Below, piece after piece: positions 17,266-26,530 of a stretch of DNA of 64,000 nucleotides. The position numbers and the translations under genes were made by a program. Positions within the stretch are counted from its first letter, which is position 1; each line of letters starts with the position of its first letter. The stretch is from Bacillus alveayuensis. Its GTDB lineage: Bacteria; Bacillota; Bacilli; Bacillales; Aeribacillaceae. The DNA lies in contig JAUSTR010000003.1 in the NCBI GenBank assembly GCA_030812955.1, positions 124,001 to 188,000 on the forward strand. The letters are read 5' to 3'. A model generated the notes under the pieces. That model made no database searches. It worked only from the letters and a program-made list of their open reading frames with translations, and had not been told where the DNA came from.

Positions 17266-17927
17266 TACACATCCCCACCCTTTTGTTGTAAATATTCCTC
17301 TAGCCCACGCTTGCGAAGTTTGCAAGCAGGACATTCACCGCAACCATCAGCAATTATTCCGTTATAGCATGTTAATGTTTTTTCTCGGACAAATTGAAAG
17401 GCTCCTAGTTCATCTGCAAGCTTCCATGTTTCCGCTTTATTCAGCCACATGAGTGGTGTGTGAATGACAAATTGATCATCCATGGCCAAATTAATCGTCA
17501 CATTACAAGATTTAATAAAAACGTCCCTGCAATCTGGATACCCACTAAAGTCTGTTTCACAAACACCTGTTACAATATGCTTTGCACCAATTTGTTTGGC
17601 AATAATGGATGCAAAAGTGAGAAACAGTAAGTTTCTTCCTGGAACAAACGTACTAGGAAGCTCCCCCTCTGTTTGTTCAATAGGAATATTTGTTCTTGTC
17701 AAAGCATTTGGGGCGAGCTGATTTAATAATGACATATCCAATATATGGTGTTTGACACTAAGCTCTTTCGCAATATTTTTCGCCACATCTATTTCAAGTT
17801 GATGCCTTTGTTGATAATCAAAGGTAACAGCAACGACTTCAGCAAATTGTTTTAATGCCCAAAACAGACAAGTTGTACTATCTTGTCCCCCGCTAAAAAC
17901 AACGACTGCCTTTTGAGACATTACCAT
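17265..17927 (-). CDS. queC: 7-cyano-7-deazaguanine synthase
   Basis: Makes preQ0 from 7-carboxy-7-deazaguanine, ammonia and ATP. The 220 residues contain the ATP-pyrophosphatase loop [10 protein letters not shown] (residues 11-20) and the zinc cluster [10 protein letters not shown] near the C-terminus. First gene of the queuosine operon. AGGAG precedes the ATG at 17927; a second ATG two codons later is possible. The preQ1 riboswitch lies 130 bases upstream. Confidence 0.95.
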   Translation of the reverse strand: MVMSQKAVVVFSGGQDSTTCLFWALKQFAEVVAVTFDYQQRHQLEIDVAKNIAKELSVKHHILDMSLLNQLAPNALTRTNIPIEQTEGELPSTFVPGRNLLFLTFASIIAKQIGAKHIVTGVCETDFSGYPDCRDVFIKSCNVTINLAMDDQFVIHTPLMWLNKAETWKLADELGAFQFVREKTLTCYNGIIADGCGECPACKLRKRGLEEYLQQKGGDV

Positions 17928-17993
17928 CCACTCTCCTCTCTTAATAAAAGAGCGAGCATTCTAACACACGAATTAAACAAATGGACATACATG

Positions 17994-18052
17994 AAAAAAA
18001 CACCTCAAGAGGTGCTCTAGCCAAATAAAAAACTATATCCCAAGGATATAGT
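17994..18052 (-). terminator. Two terminators in series behind the preQ1 aptamer
   Basis: On the minus strand AACTATATCC-TTGGGATATAGTT followed by TTTTA (18026-18052) is the expression-platform terminator. About 15 bases later CACCTC-TT-GAGGTG followed by seven T (17994-18015) makes a second one. The first stem can be disrupted by the aptamer fold; the role of the second is unclear. Confidence 0.75.
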
Positions 18053-18057
18053 TGTCC

Positions 18058-18090
18058 TTAGTTTTTTATAGAGGGTGTGCTAGAACCTCT
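18058..18090 (-). promoter_or_regulatory. PreQ1 class I riboswitch
   Basis: Minus-strand AGAGGTTCTAGCACACCCTC followed by TATAAAAAACTAAGG is the compact preQ1-I aptamer: hairpin loop plus the A-rich tail that pairs back. It stands upstream of queC and is followed by terminators, so preQ1 binding should end transcription of the que genes. Confidence 0.93.
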
Positions 18091-18202
18091 CCCGTGTTAT
18101 GTGCACGGATTTTATTTGATTTAATCTTATATTACTATATCATTAATCAGTTAATTTCGCCAACTTTTTTCTCATTTAATTTGAAAAATTTATTAAGTAA
18201 AG

Positions 18203-18328
18203 TTAACGATTCGGCTTATGATTAGCATCTTCTTTTAACTCTGCAAATGTTTTCACTTTGCCATGAGGATTTTGTGATTGTTTTCTTACAGCCCATTGCC
18301 GCTCCTGCTGACGTTTCGATTGAGTCAT
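18203..18328 (-). CDS. Small basic protein (41 residues), DUF6254-like
   Basis: The frame reads MTQSKRQQERQWAVRKQSQN, then PHGKVKTFAELKEDANHKPN. GGAAG lies 7 bases before the ATG. The RQWAVRKQ.QNPHGKVK.F pattern recalls a small conserved Bacillus family (DUF6254), identification from memory only. Highly charged, probably soluble. Between the preQ1 leader and the phosphoesterase gene. Confidence 0.55.
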   Translation of the reverse strand: MTQSKRQQERQWAVRKQSQNPHGKVKTFAELKEDANHKPNR

Positions 18329-18391
18329 GTCGATCTTCCTTTCATATCTTTGTCTCTTTTTAGAGTTCCTTTAAGAAAAAAAAGATATTCA

Positions 18392-19126
18392 TTACTTTGT
18401 ATCTTTTAATCCTCGATATCTCGCTGTTGTCAATTCTTTTATATAATCATCAAGATCTGGTAATTTCGCATTTTTGGCCTGCTCGATGGCCCGTTCAATA
18501 TTATATGGGACCCTTACAAGTTGAATAGAAAATGATTTCGTTACAAGAGAACCATATTCCCCCTCTAAAATCGCGTAAGAGGCTTGTGTAATTTCTAAAG
18601 GATTTCCAACACTTCCTGTATTAAATAATGTTTTTCCCCGGAAGTTTTGTACATACGCATTATGGACGTCACCATAACCAACTACATTTGGAATGATATA
18701 GCTTGTATTTTTCGTGTTTTCAAACATGGACAATCGTTTTTCCATATGATCCCATGGTTGAATCCTAGTCCATACACTAAAAGGGGATGCATGAAAAAGA
18801 CGAACGTATCGACCGCTCATGTAAAATTCAATCACGAAAGGAAGATGCTCCAAATAAGATAATTGCTCTTTTGTAAGTTGATGCTGATGCCATTTGACAA
18901 CATCTGTTACATCACTCTTTAACATTAAATCATCCCAATTCCCTTTTACGACTTTTTCACAATGTGTTCGAACAAGTTCAACCGCCATGTAAGAATCAGG
19001 TCCTTTTCCTACAAGATCGCCTAAACAAAAAGTTCGCTCAATGTTTCGGCTTTTTATATCTTCTAAAACAGCCTCCAAAGCTGGAATATTTCCGTGTATA
19101 TCAGAAATAACGGCAATTCGATCCAT
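18392..19126 (-). CDS. Calcineurin-like metallophosphoesterase
   Basis: A 244-residue cytoplasmic enzyme. Metal-binding motifs appear in order: ISDIHGN (D8, H10), GDLVGKGPD, KGNWDD (GNxD in place of GNHD), FHASP and the late GYGDVHNAYV / FNTGSVGNP block. These identify the MPE superfamily related to YfcE and protein-serine/threonine phosphatases. Substrate unknown. GGAGG precedes the ATG at 19126. The GNHD-type motif has Trp in place of His, a variation seen in several bacterial members. Confidence 0.85.
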   Translation of the reverse strand: MDRIAVISDIHGNIPALEAVLEDIKSRNIERTFCLGDLVGKGPDSYMAVELVRTHCEKVVKGNWDDLMLKSDVTDVVKWHQHQLTKEQLSYLEHLPFVIEFYMSGRYVRLFHASPFSVWTRIQPWDHMEKRLSMFENTKNTSYIIPNVVGYGDVHNAYVQNFRGKTLFNTGSVGNPLEITQASYAILEGEYGSLVTKSFSIQLVRVPYNIERAIEQAKNAKLPDLDDYIKELTTARYRGLKDTK

Positions 19127-19321
19127 AAACGCACCTCCATGAACAAACGAACAAAGTTATGATTTTTTATTTTATCATTGCCTACGTTTTTAAGCATCTT
19201 AAATACATTGGCACAAAGGGAAGCAACACAACTTTTTTTCTTCCATTCTTTACAAAATCATATTAAAAAGATTATAACCGTTCTTTTTTTCAACAATTAT
19301 TAAAAAAAATCAAAAAAGTAC

Positions 19322-19422
19322 TTGAAAGTCAAAAAAGGTCAAAGTATAATTAAAGTCAGAAAAGGTCAAACAAAGTAATGTATTTTATTTTGGATTAAAG
19401 GTCAAAGTTAGTCAAGGTCAAA
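19322..19422 (+). promoter_or_regulatory. clpE promoter with CtsR operators
   Basis: TTGAAA (19322-19327) and TATAAT (19345-19350) are 17 bases apart, a good sigma-A promoter. A CtsR box AGTCAAAAAAGGTCAAA (19327-19343) fills the spacer. A second, AGTCAGAAAAGGTCAAA (19354-19370), lies at the start site, and a cluster of three half-sites (GGTCAAA, AGTCAAG, GGTCAAA; 19400-19422) lies in the leader. CtsR is the repressor of class III heat-shock genes. Confidence 0.9.
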
Positions 19423-19450
19423 ACAATACGATTTAAAGGGGGTTTTTCAT

Positions 19451-21571
19451 ATGTTGTGTCAACATTGTCAACAAAACAAAGCAACCGTACATTTACATTT
19501 ACAAGTAAACGGACAAAAACAGCAATATCTTTTATGCCAAGATTGCTATACAAAATATAAAAACAAAGTTCCAACTAATTTTTCTAACTTCCCATTTAGT
19601 GATTTTGAGCAACTATTTAACAGCTTTTCCGGATATTCAAACATGATGGGGGCAGCAAATGAAGCCATGCAACAAACACAAAACCGAAACCGCGGCGGAA
19701 TGCTAGATCAATTCGGACGTAACTTGACAGATATTGCGAGAGCTGGACTGATCGATCCTGTCATTGGCCGGGATGAAGAAGTAAAACGTGTCATTGAAAT
19801 TTTAAATCGCCGCAACAAAAACAACCCAGTACTAATTGGTGAACCTGGAGTCGGAAAAACAGCGATTGTAGAAGGACTAGCCCTAAAAATTACAGAAGGA
19901 AAGGTTCCAGCAAAATTAATGAACAAAGAAGTTTATATGCTAGACGTTTCTTCTTTAGTTGCGAATACAGGAATACGTGGACAATTTGAAGAACGTATGA
20001 AACAGCTCATTCAAGAGCTGCAAAGCCGTAAAAATATTATCTTATTTATTGATGAAATTCATTTACTCGTAGGCGCCGGCTCTGCAGAAGGCTCTATGGA
20101 TGCTGGAAATATTTTAAAGCCTGCATTAGCTAGAGGAGAATTACAACTTGTCGGAGCTACTACTTTAAAAGAGTACCGTAAAATCGAAAAGGACGCTGCG
20201 TTAGAACGCCGCTTCCAACCTGTCCTTGTTAAAGAGCCATCAATCGAAAAAACGATCGAAATTTTAAAAGGTATTCAAGGAAAATATGAAGACTATCATC
20301 AAGTACAATATAGTGAAGAGGCGATTCAAGCTTGTGTCAAGCTCTCACACCGTTATATCCAAGATCGCTTCTTGCCTGATAAAGCGATTGACTTAATGGA
20401 TGAAGCTGGCTCCAAAGTGAATTTGCAGCATGATTCGTTAGATGAACAGCATATTCAAGATCGATTAAATGAAATCGCTCAAAAAAAACAACTTGCACTA
20501 AAAGAAGAAAATTATGAACTAGCTGCGAAGCTCCGCGATGAAGAAGAAAAACTTGAAAAGCAGCTGGGACGAAACGAATCTGTTAAAAAGCCAATCGTTG
20601 ATGCTTCATTAATTGAAAAGATCATTGAAGAAAAGACAGGTATCCCTGTAGGAAAGCTTCAAAAAGAAGAACAGTCTAAAATGAAAAACTTAGAAGAAAA
20701 TTTAGCGAAAAAAGTGATCGGTCAACAAGAAGCCGTGAAAAAGGTAGCAAAAGCGATTCGCCGCAGTCGTGCGGGATTAAAAGCGAAAAATCGTCCAATT
20801 GGCTCCTTCTTATTTGTCGGCCCAACAGGAGTCGGAAAAACGGAGCTTTCCAAAACGCTTGCTGAAGAATTATTTGGATCAAAAGACGCGATGATTCGTC
20901 TTGATATGAGCGAGTACATGGAAAAGCATTCTGTATCCAAGCTCATCGGTTCACCTCCTGGTTACGTTGGTCACGAAGAGGCTGGCCAATTGACTGAACG
21001 TGTGCGCAGAAATCCTTACAGTATTATTCTTTTGGATGAAATTGAAAAAGCTCACCCAGACGTACAGCATATCTTTTTACAAATATTAGAAGATGGCCGT
21101 TTAACTGATAGTCAAGGTCGCACCGTAAGCTTTAAAGATACTGTCATTATTATGACAAGCAATGCAGGTGCAACTGATAAGCAAGTATCGGTTGGTTTTA
21201 ATCAATCAAATCAAAATGAAAATAGCCTTTTAACATCACTACGCTCATACTTTAAGCCAGAATTTTTAAACCGCTTCGACAGCATTATTGAATTTAAACC
21301 GCTTGAGCAAAAGGATTTAGTGAAAATTGTCGAGCTTATGCTTAATGAATTGCAAGAAACATTAGCTGATCAACAAATTACAGTTGAAATGACAAATGAA
21401 GCAAAACAAAAATTAGCTGAAATTGGTTATCATCCTGATTTTGGCGCACGTCCTCTTCGCCGTGCTATTCAAGAGCATGTGGAAGACCAAATTGCCGATG
21501 TACTTTTAGACCACCCAGATAAGAAAAATTTAACAGTCAAAGTAGACAACAACCAAATTGTTGTACAATAA
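19451..21571 (+). CDS. clpE: ATP-dependent Clp protease ATPase subunit ClpE
   Basis: AAA+ unfoldase that works with ClpP in heat-stress protein quality control. Of 706 residues, the N-terminus carries the ClpE zinc finger (Cys3, Cys6, Cys29, Cys32). Two ATPase modules follow: Walker A GEPGVGKT near residue 130 and [12 protein letters not shown] near residue 456, with Walker B LFIDEIH and LLDEIEKAH. The middle has a UVR-like coiled segment ([18 protein letters not shown]). Regulated by CtsR boxes upstream and closed by a terminator. GGGGG 7 bases before the ATG. Confidence 0.97.
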   Translation: MLCQHCQQNKATVHLHLQVNGQKQQYLLCQDCYTKYKNKVPTNFSNFPFSDFEQLFNSFSGYSNMMGAANEAMQQTQNRNRGGMLDQFGRNLTDIARAGLIDPVIGRDEEVKRVIEILNRRNKNNPVLIGEPGVGKTAIVEGLALKITEGKVPAKLMNKEVYMLDVSSLVANTGIRGQFEERMKQLIQELQSRKNIILFIDEIHLLVGAGSAEGSMDAGNILKPALARGELQLVGATTLKEYRKIEKDAALERRFQPVLVKEPSIEKTIEILKGIQGKYEDYHQVQYSEEAIQACVKLSHRYIQDRFLPDKAIDLMDEAGSKVNLQHDSLDEQHIQDRLNEIAQKKQLALKEENYELAAKLRDEEEKLEKQLGRNESVKKPIVDASLIEKIIEEKTGIPVGKLQKEEQSKMKNLEENLAKKVIGQQEAVKKVAKAIRRSRAGLKAKNRPIGSFLFVGPTGVGKTELSKTLAEELFGSKDAMIRLDMSEYMEKHSVSKLIGSPPGYVGHEEAGQLTERVRRNPYSIILLDEIEKAHPDVQHIFLQILEDGRLTDSQGRTVSFKDTVIIMTSNAGATDKQVSVGFNQSNQNENSLLTSLRSYFKPEFLNRFDSIIEFKPLEQKDLVKIVELMLNELQETLADQQITVEMTNEAKQKLAEIGYHPDFGARPLRRAIQEHVEDQIADVLLDHPDKKNLTVKVDNNQIVVQ

Positions 21572-21578
21572 ATTTAAA

Positions 21579-21615
21579 AAAAGAGCTGGATTTAACGTCC
21601 AGCTCTTTTTTATTT
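21579..21615 (+). terminator. Terminator after clpE
   Basis: AAGAGCTGGA and TCCAGCTCTT pair around TTTAACG and are followed by TTTTTTATTT. Confidence 0.9.
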
Positions 21616-21681
21616 CCTTTTCGTATTTGCCGTTTACATGTTCTTTTCGAATACCTCATACAATACATTGAGGTGAAAAAT

Positions 21682-21966
21682 ATGGACATAACGAATAAGT
21701 TTTATTTTTTAACCGCTGCAATCATATTTTTTGTCAATGGAACATGCCTTGGCTACATACTGTTTATGGAATCATTTGGACCCGTATATGGGGTTGTGAT
21801 GTATTACTTTCTTTCTCTTTTTGGACTTTTCTGTTTATCTATTCTTGAACCCCCATTTGAAAACATGTTTTATGTAAAATTTATTTACTTCGGAATGATT
21901 TTGACATTTTCCCTTCCCACTTACTACAAATTTGTTTCCGTTTTCATCATTCCGAAATTCATATAG
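21682..21966 (+). CDS. Hypothetical membrane protein (94 residues)
   Basis: Starts MDITNKFYFLTAAIIFFVNG and contains three hydrophobic segments with aromatic residues. GAGGTG lies 6 bases before the ATG at 21682. No family recognised. Between clpE and motA. Downstream, 21992-22120 holds an open frame without a start that ends TEEYIIHEFVIRLISSPQIK; it may be a gene remnant, but nothing identifies it. Confidence 0.5.
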   Translation: MDITNKFYFLTAAIIFFVNGTCLGYILFMESFGPVYGVVMYYFLSLFGLFCLSILEPPFENMFYVKFIYFGMILTFSLPTYYKFVSVFIIPKFI

Positions 21967-22153
21967 GTTATCACACGTTAAACCAATACCGATTCAGACC
22001 AAGAATTCTTTAAACTTAAACTCCAAACCCAAAATCTATTCTCGTTTTTAACAGCAACAGAAGAGTACATTATTCACGAATTCGTCATTAGACTGATTTC
22101 TTCTCCTCAAATAAAATAAAAAAACAATACTTCACCAAACGCAATAAAGATAC

Positions 22154-22180
22154 TAAAATAATCAACAAATGTGTCGATAT
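22154..22180 (+). promoter_or_regulatory. Sigma-D promoter for motAB
   Basis: TAAA (22154-22157), 15 bases, GTCGATAT (22173-22180): seven of eight positions of the sigma-D -10 element GCCGATAT. It is 40 bases upstream of the motA start, as expected for flagellar genes. Confidence 0.75.
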
Positions 22181-22221
22181 ATGTATTGAGGATAAACATC
22201 ATAATGAAGGATTTGATGAAC

Positions 22222-23013
22222 ATGGATAAAACAACACTCTTAGGATTAATATTAGGATTATTAGCATTAGGATTAGGAATTATTTTAAAAGGGGTTAATT
22301 TATCCGTTCTCATAAACCCTGCAGCTATTTTGATTATTATTGTGGGAACGATGGCTTCGGTTGTTATCGCATTTCCAACAAACGAAATTAAACGGATACC
22401 GAAGCTTTTTGGAATTTTATTTCGGGAACAAAAAATGATCACAATTCAAGAATTAATTCCATTGTTTTCTGAATGGGCGCAGCTTGCGCGGAAAGAAGGG
22501 CTGTTAGCGCTTGAAGCAAAACTTGATGAAATTGATGACCCGTTTTTAAAAACGGGGTTAAGCATGGCGATTGATGGCCAAACGGCCGAATTTATTCGGG
22601 ATGTTATGACAGAAGAAATTGAAGCGATAGAAGAGCGTCATGAAGCAGGAGCGGCCATTTTTACACAAGCGGGTACATATGCTCCTACATTAGGAGTACT
22701 CGGTGCAGTAGTGGGATTAATCGCCGCCTTATCGAACTTAGAAAATGTTGAAGAGATAGGCACTTCAATTGGAGCTGCGTTCGTCGCCACATTATTAGGT
22801 ATTTTCACTGGGTATGTACTATGGCATCCTTTTGCAAATAAATTAAAACGAAAATCAAAACAAGAAGCCATTGTGCGCCAAGTGATGATCGAAGGTATTC
22901 TTTCGATTTTAGAAGGGCAATCGCCTCATTCCATTGAACAAAAGCTAGCGATATATCTCCCTGAGCGTGAAAGAGAAAAGTTATTACAAGAAAGTGTGAA
23001 ACAAAATGGCTAA
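22222..23013 (+). CDS. motA: Flagellar motor stator protein MotA
   Basis: Proton-channel stator subunit in the cell membrane (263 residues, four helices). Conserved blocks include NPAAILIIIVGTMASVVIAF, FSEWAQLARKEGLLALEA in the cytoplasmic torque loop, and the proton-channel helices QAGTYAPTLGVLGAVVGLIA and GIFTGYVLWHPFANKLKRKS. Its sequence is close to B. subtilis MotA rather than MotP. ATG at 22222 chosen from family length; AAGGAT lies upstream. The 3' end overlaps motB by 8 bases. Confidence 0.95.
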   Translation: MDKTTLLGLILGLLALGLGIILKGVNLSVLINPAAILIIIVGTMASVVIAFPTNEIKRIPKLFGILFREQKMITIQELIPLFSEWAQLARKEGLLALEAKLDEIDDPFLKTGLSMAIDGQTAEFIRDVMTEEIEAIEERHEAGAAIFTQAGTYAPTLGVLGAVVGLIAALSNLENVEEIGTSIGAAFVATLLGIFTGYVLWHPFANKLKRKSKQEAIVRQVMIEGILSILEGQSPHSIEQKLAIYLPEREREKLLQESVKQNG

Positions 23014-23773
23014 ACGTCGCAAAAAGAAAAACGATAACCATATCGATGAAACGTGGCTCATCCCTTATGCCGACTTATTAACGTTGCTTTTAGCCCTTTT
23101 TATCATTTTATTTGGGATGAGCTCTATTGATGCACAAAAATTTAGACAGTTAGCGATTTCGATGAACGCCAACCTTACGGGAGGAACAAGCATATTAGAA
23201 TTTCCAAGCCCTATGCCAGAAGGTGGAGAATCATATCTTCAAGAAAAAGAATTAAAAAATATCAATCAAGATGACCAAAAACAGGTGCAAAAACAAGAAC
23301 AACTAAGTGATATTCAACAAAAAGTTAATGCTTACATCGATTCGAAGCAATTGAATAACAAACTAAAAACATCTTTATCAGATGAAGGGCTTTTAATTAC
23401 AATTGTAGACGACATACTTTTTGATTCAGGGAAAGCAGAAGTCCGAAAAAAGGATCAAAAATTAGCAAGGGAAATCTCAAATCTTCTCGTCATGAATCCA
23501 CCAAGATACGTTGTCATTAGCGGCCATACAGATAATGTACCCATCAAAAACTCACAATTTGACTCCAACTGGCATTTAAGCGTCATGCGTGCGGTGAACT
23601 TCTTGTCGATTTTGTTGGAAAATGAGAAGCTTAATCCGCAGTTATTCAGTGCAAAAGGTTATGGTGAATATAAGCCCATTGCATCTAATAATACAGAGGA
23701 GGGCCGCCAAAAAAATCGTCGCGTCGAAATCCTGATCTTACCTTATGGGGAAAATGAAAATACGAGCCCATAA
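23006..23773 (+). CDS. motB: Flagellar motor stator protein MotB
   Basis: Stator partner of MotA. One membrane helix carries the proton-binding Asp23 (PYADLLTLLLALFIILFG); the C-terminal OmpA-like domain (ISGHTDNVPI...NRRVEIL, residues 140-250) anchors it to peptidoglycan. 255 residues. A basic N-terminus (KRRKKK) stays in the cytoplasm. The residues around the Asp are those of proton-type MotB; no sodium-type PomB signature is obvious. Confidence 0.95.
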   Translation: MAKRRKKKNDNHIDETWLIPYADLLTLLLALFIILFGMSSIDAQKFRQLAISMNANLTGGTSILEFPSPMPEGGESYLQEKELKNINQDDQKQVQKQEQLSDIQQKVNAYIDSKQLNNKLKTSLSDEGLLITIVDDILFDSGKAEVRKKDQKLAREISNLLVMNPPRYVVISGHTDNVPIKNSQFDSNWHLSVMRAVNFLSILLENEKLNPQLFSAKGYGEYKPIASNNTEEGRQKNRRVEILILPYGENENTSP

Positions 23774-23787
23774 CGGCTCGTATTTTC
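23756..23787. terminator. Bidirectional terminator between motB and mhqR
   Basis: GAAAATACGAGCC and GGCTCGTATTTTC make a perfect 13-bp stem overlapping the motB stop. Confidence 0.85.
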
Positions 23788-23811
23788 ATATTGGAAATGT
23801 TGACTTTCCGT

Positions 23812-24261
23812 TTAGATTTCTAAATTTTTGACATAGAGCCCGACTTGTTTGATTAAGCGAATAGCGGTTTGTTTCTCTTCTTCTGTAAGCACACTCATAA
23901 TTTGATCGATCACTTTCTTATGCTCTGGGAACATTTCTGCTATGAATCGCTTTCCTTTTTCTGTAATAACCGCATATGTAACACGTCGGTCTTTCGGACA
24001 AGCCTTTCTCATTAATAGCTCCTTTTTTTCCAGCTTGTCAATCACATATGTAATACTTCCGCTCGCTAATAAAATTTTTCCGCCTATTTGTTGTAAAGGC
24101 TGTTCCCCTTTATGATATAAAAGCTCTAGTACAGCAAACTCGGTTGGATTTAATCCATACGATTGAATATGCTTGCTCACATAGTCATGCATTGCCCGAT
24201 ATGCTTTTGAAAGGACAACATATAATTTTAATGATTGATCTTCGCGACTACTCATTTTCAT
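23812..24261 (-). CDS. mhqR: MarR-family repressor (MhqR-like)
   Basis: A 149-residue DNA-binding regulator. The winged helix spans residues 35-100 with LNPTEFAVLELLYHKGEQPLQQIGGKILLASGSITYVIDKLEKK and the wing CPKDRRVTYAVITEKG. The sequence and its place beside motB and kinD match B. subtilis MhqR (YkvE), which represses quinone- and thiol-stress dioxygenase genes. No Cys sits at the usual redox position, consistent with MhqR sensing quinones indirectly. Targets lie outside this window. Confidence 0.75.
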   Translation of the reverse strand: MKMSSREDQSLKLYVVLSKAYRAMHDYVSKHIQSYGLNPTEFAVLELLYHKGEQPLQQIGGKILLASGSITYVIDKLEKKELLMRKACPKDRRVTYAVITEKGKRFIAEMFPEHKKVIDQIMSVLTEEEKQTAIRLIKQVGLYVKNLEI

Positions 24262-24391
24262 ATCATTCCCTCAATAACGAAAACCTTTAATTCTAAGTAA
24301 TCATAAAGAAACTTCTACCTTTTGTCAAGTAACACGTAATCAACATTACCAAATAACCGTCCAATTATGATTACAAGTCGCCTGAATAACA

Positions 24392-24600
24392 CGACGGCGT
24401 AATATTTACTGAATCATAACCTCAACCATATCTACTTGTATTTCCTTTATCACTTTTTTCCTTTAAACATTGTATACTCACCCCCACCGCTTGCCCGATA
24501 GTTATTCATGACGACTTCGTACTTTTTCTCAAAATTTAACGGTACTCCATTTTCGCAACTCTTTCCCCTGCAGGCTGTTGAATATCAATTCCTTTTTTCC
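24392..24600 (-). pseudogene. Fossil of a 2',3'-cyclic-nucleotide phosphodiesterase/5'-nucleotidase C-terminus
   Basis: The minus strand reads GIDIQQPAGERVAKMEYR then a stop, then in another frame NFEKKYEVVMNNYRASGGGE followed by YTMFKGKK and a stop, then in a third frame VIKEIQVDMVEVMIQ, stop and ILRRR. 'GIDI..PAGERV' and 'NNYRASGGG.Y..F' are landmarks of CpdB/YfkN-type secreted nucleotidases. Three frame changes and the absence of the metal-binding domain show a dead remnant. Confidence 0.65.
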
Positions 24601-24678
24601 ATTATATATAATTATGGAGGAAATAAAACTTTAAAGTTTTTTGCTAAATGAAAAATAGAACGCTTTTTTTGATATATC

Positions 24679-24924
24679 TGTACACAACTGTTGATAATCC
24701 ATTATTTTACTTAAAAATGCAGAATCGTATGGCTGAACACAAGCTTTTCTTCCATATCCCTCGACAAGAAACACCAGCGGGCAAATTCATTTGGCCGCTG
24801 GTGTTTCTTGTTCGAGAAGGGCATGCGTATAGCATGCCAAGTCGGCAAGCGAATCGCTTGCCGACTCCGGCAGAAAAGCTAGAAATAGAGCCATCTCAAC
24901 TTGTTATTATTAGTTAATCAACAC
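24679..24924 (+). repeat. Family B interspersed repeat, copy B1
   Basis: Starts CTGTTGATAATCCATTATTT and ends GTTAATCAACAC; the termini are inverted repeats. Inside are three strong hairpins: the AAGAAACACCAGCGG...CCGCTGGTGTTTCTT arm, GGCATGCGTATAGCATGCC and GTCGGCAAGCGAATCGCTTGCCGAC. Full-length copy, upstream of kinD and opposite in orientation to copy B2. Confidence 0.8.
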
Positions 24925-24988
24925 GGATGATATCTGTATTTTCATTATGCTATAATAAATGAGTTGAAAATGATAAGGGGTAATGAAT

Positions 24989-26515
24989 ATGCGAAGATTA
25001 TGGTGGAAAAACCACATTTTTCAATACATAGTGATTGTCATCATCCCGGCTATTTTTCTTTCAATGTTTTTCTGGAACATGCAAGAAGAAGCATTGATCA
25101 AAAAATATAAAAATGAAACAGAAAATATGTTAAATATTCATCAAAAGCAAATTGATAATTTAATACGGGAAACGAAAACAAAAATGGAAACGATGGCAAT
25201 TTTGTTAAATAAAATAAAATCTAAAGAAGAGATTAATGATGTGTTAACAAAGGTGTATAAAGGAGAACCACGTTTTTCAGGCTTTTATATTGTTGATCAA
25301 AATGGATATTTTCAATTAGGAACCCGATATTATGATCCAAATGTTAGTATTAAACATCGCCCATATTTTCAAGAAGCTGTGACAAAGAAAGCAACATCGA
25401 TTTCTGAAGCTTACATCGGACCATTTTCCCATCACTTTATCGTTACACTTTGTACTCCTATTCTAGATCGCAATCAAAATATTACAAATGTGCTCGTTGC
25501 AACCGTACGTGTCGACTATATCCAAAATATTATGAATGTGTTGAGTCCGGAGCTTTACATTGAAACGAAAAATTTAAATGGAGAAACGATTTTCCGTTCT
25601 GGATTAAAACCGGAAAACGATCTTGGTATTATCATTGAAAAAGACTTACATGAGTTGCCATGGAAACTTGAAGCAAGACTTCCCGACATCAAGTTTACAG
25701 ATTTACAAGATCGTATATTTGTGTCTTCAATCATGATATTTTTCGTGTTAAATGTAATTTTCTTATTAATCCAATATTATTTGCTTAGGAGAAAAGCGAA
25801 GCTAGAATTAATCCAAGCAGAGCAACAAAAGTTAGAGCTAGTCGGTACACTTGCCACCAGCACTGCCCATGAGATTCGAAATCCTTTAACAGGAATTCAT
25901 GGCTTTGTACAACTGTTAAAAGAAAAATATACTTCGGATGAAGATCAGCATTATTTCGATGTTATGGAAAAAGAGATTGAACGAATCAATGAAATTGTTA
26001 GTGAATTTTTAATGCTTGGTAAGCCGACAGTGTATAAACATAAACATTATAATCTCATCGAAATTTTGCAAGAAGTAACCCCGTTTATTTCGTCTGAATG
26101 TCAAATAAAAAATCTAAAGTTTCAGCTTGATCTCGATAAAGAAAAACCAATATGGATTTATTGTACAAAAGACCATATTAAACAAGTAATATTGAATATT
26201 ACGAAAAATGCGATCGAGTCTATGGATTCAGAAGGAGCATTAACGATCTCTGCTACGCAAAATAAAAAGAGAGCGATCTTAACGATCCGTGATACTGGTA
26301 AAGGGATTCCACCTCAAATAATAAACAAAATATTTGATCCTTTTTTCACTTTGAAAGATAGTGGAACAGGTTTAGGTCTTGCCATTTGTCAACGCATTAT
26401 TGATTTGTATGATGGATCGATTCACATTAATAGTGAAATAAATAAAGGAACGTGTGTAACCATTACCCTTCCAATAAACTTCCCGAATGATAACGAAAAT
26501 CTTCAAGATGATTGA
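24989..26515 (+). CDS. kinD: Sporulation histidine kinase (KinD-like)
   Basis: A 508-residue membrane sensor kinase. Two helices (residues 10-30 and 245-270) bracket an extracellular dCache/Cache domain (PRFSGFYIVDQNGYFQLGTR...RPYFQEAV). A HisKA box with the phosphorylated His in STAHEIRNPLTGIHGFVQLL (near residue 293) is followed by HATPase motifs NAIESM, DTGKGIPP and GTGLGL. No response regulator is adjacent, as for the orphan kinases that feed Spo0F-Spo0A. The ATG at 24989 fits GGGG 8 bases upstream better than the one at 24983. Length and domain order match B. subtilis KinD (YkvD). Confidence 0.82.
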   Translation: MRRLWWKNHIFQYIVIVIIPAIFLSMFFWNMQEEALIKKYKNETENMLNIHQKQIDNLIRETKTKMETMAILLNKIKSKEEINDVLTKVYKGEPRFSGFYIVDQNGYFQLGTRYYDPNVSIKHRPYFQEAVTKKATSISEAYIGPFSHHFIVTLCTPILDRNQNITNVLVATVRVDYIQNIMNVLSPELYIETKNLNGETIFRSGLKPENDLGIIIEKDLHELPWKLEARLPDIKFTDLQDRIFVSSIMIFFVLNVIFLLIQYYLLRRKAKLELIQAEQQKLELVGTLATSTAHEIRNPLTGIHGFVQLLKEKYTSDEDQHYFDVMEKEIERINEIVSEFLMLGKPTVYKHKHYNLIEILQEVTPFISSECQIKNLKFQLDLDKEKPIWIYCTKDHIKQVILNITKNAIESMDSEGALTISATQNKKRAILTIRDTGKGIPPQIINKIFDPFFTLKDSGTGLGLAICQRIIDLYDGSIHINSEINKGTCVTITLPINFPNDNENLQDD

Positions 26516-26530
26516 TATTAGTTATCAGGC

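Noticed and set aside
22107..22442. 111-codon minus-strand ORF over the motA start.
   Set aside because: It lies antisense to the strongly supported motA and shows no family pattern.
24648..24917. 89-codon ORF covering repeat B1.
   Set aside because: Its frame is made of the repeat's palindromes and changes between copies, so it is not a conserved protein.
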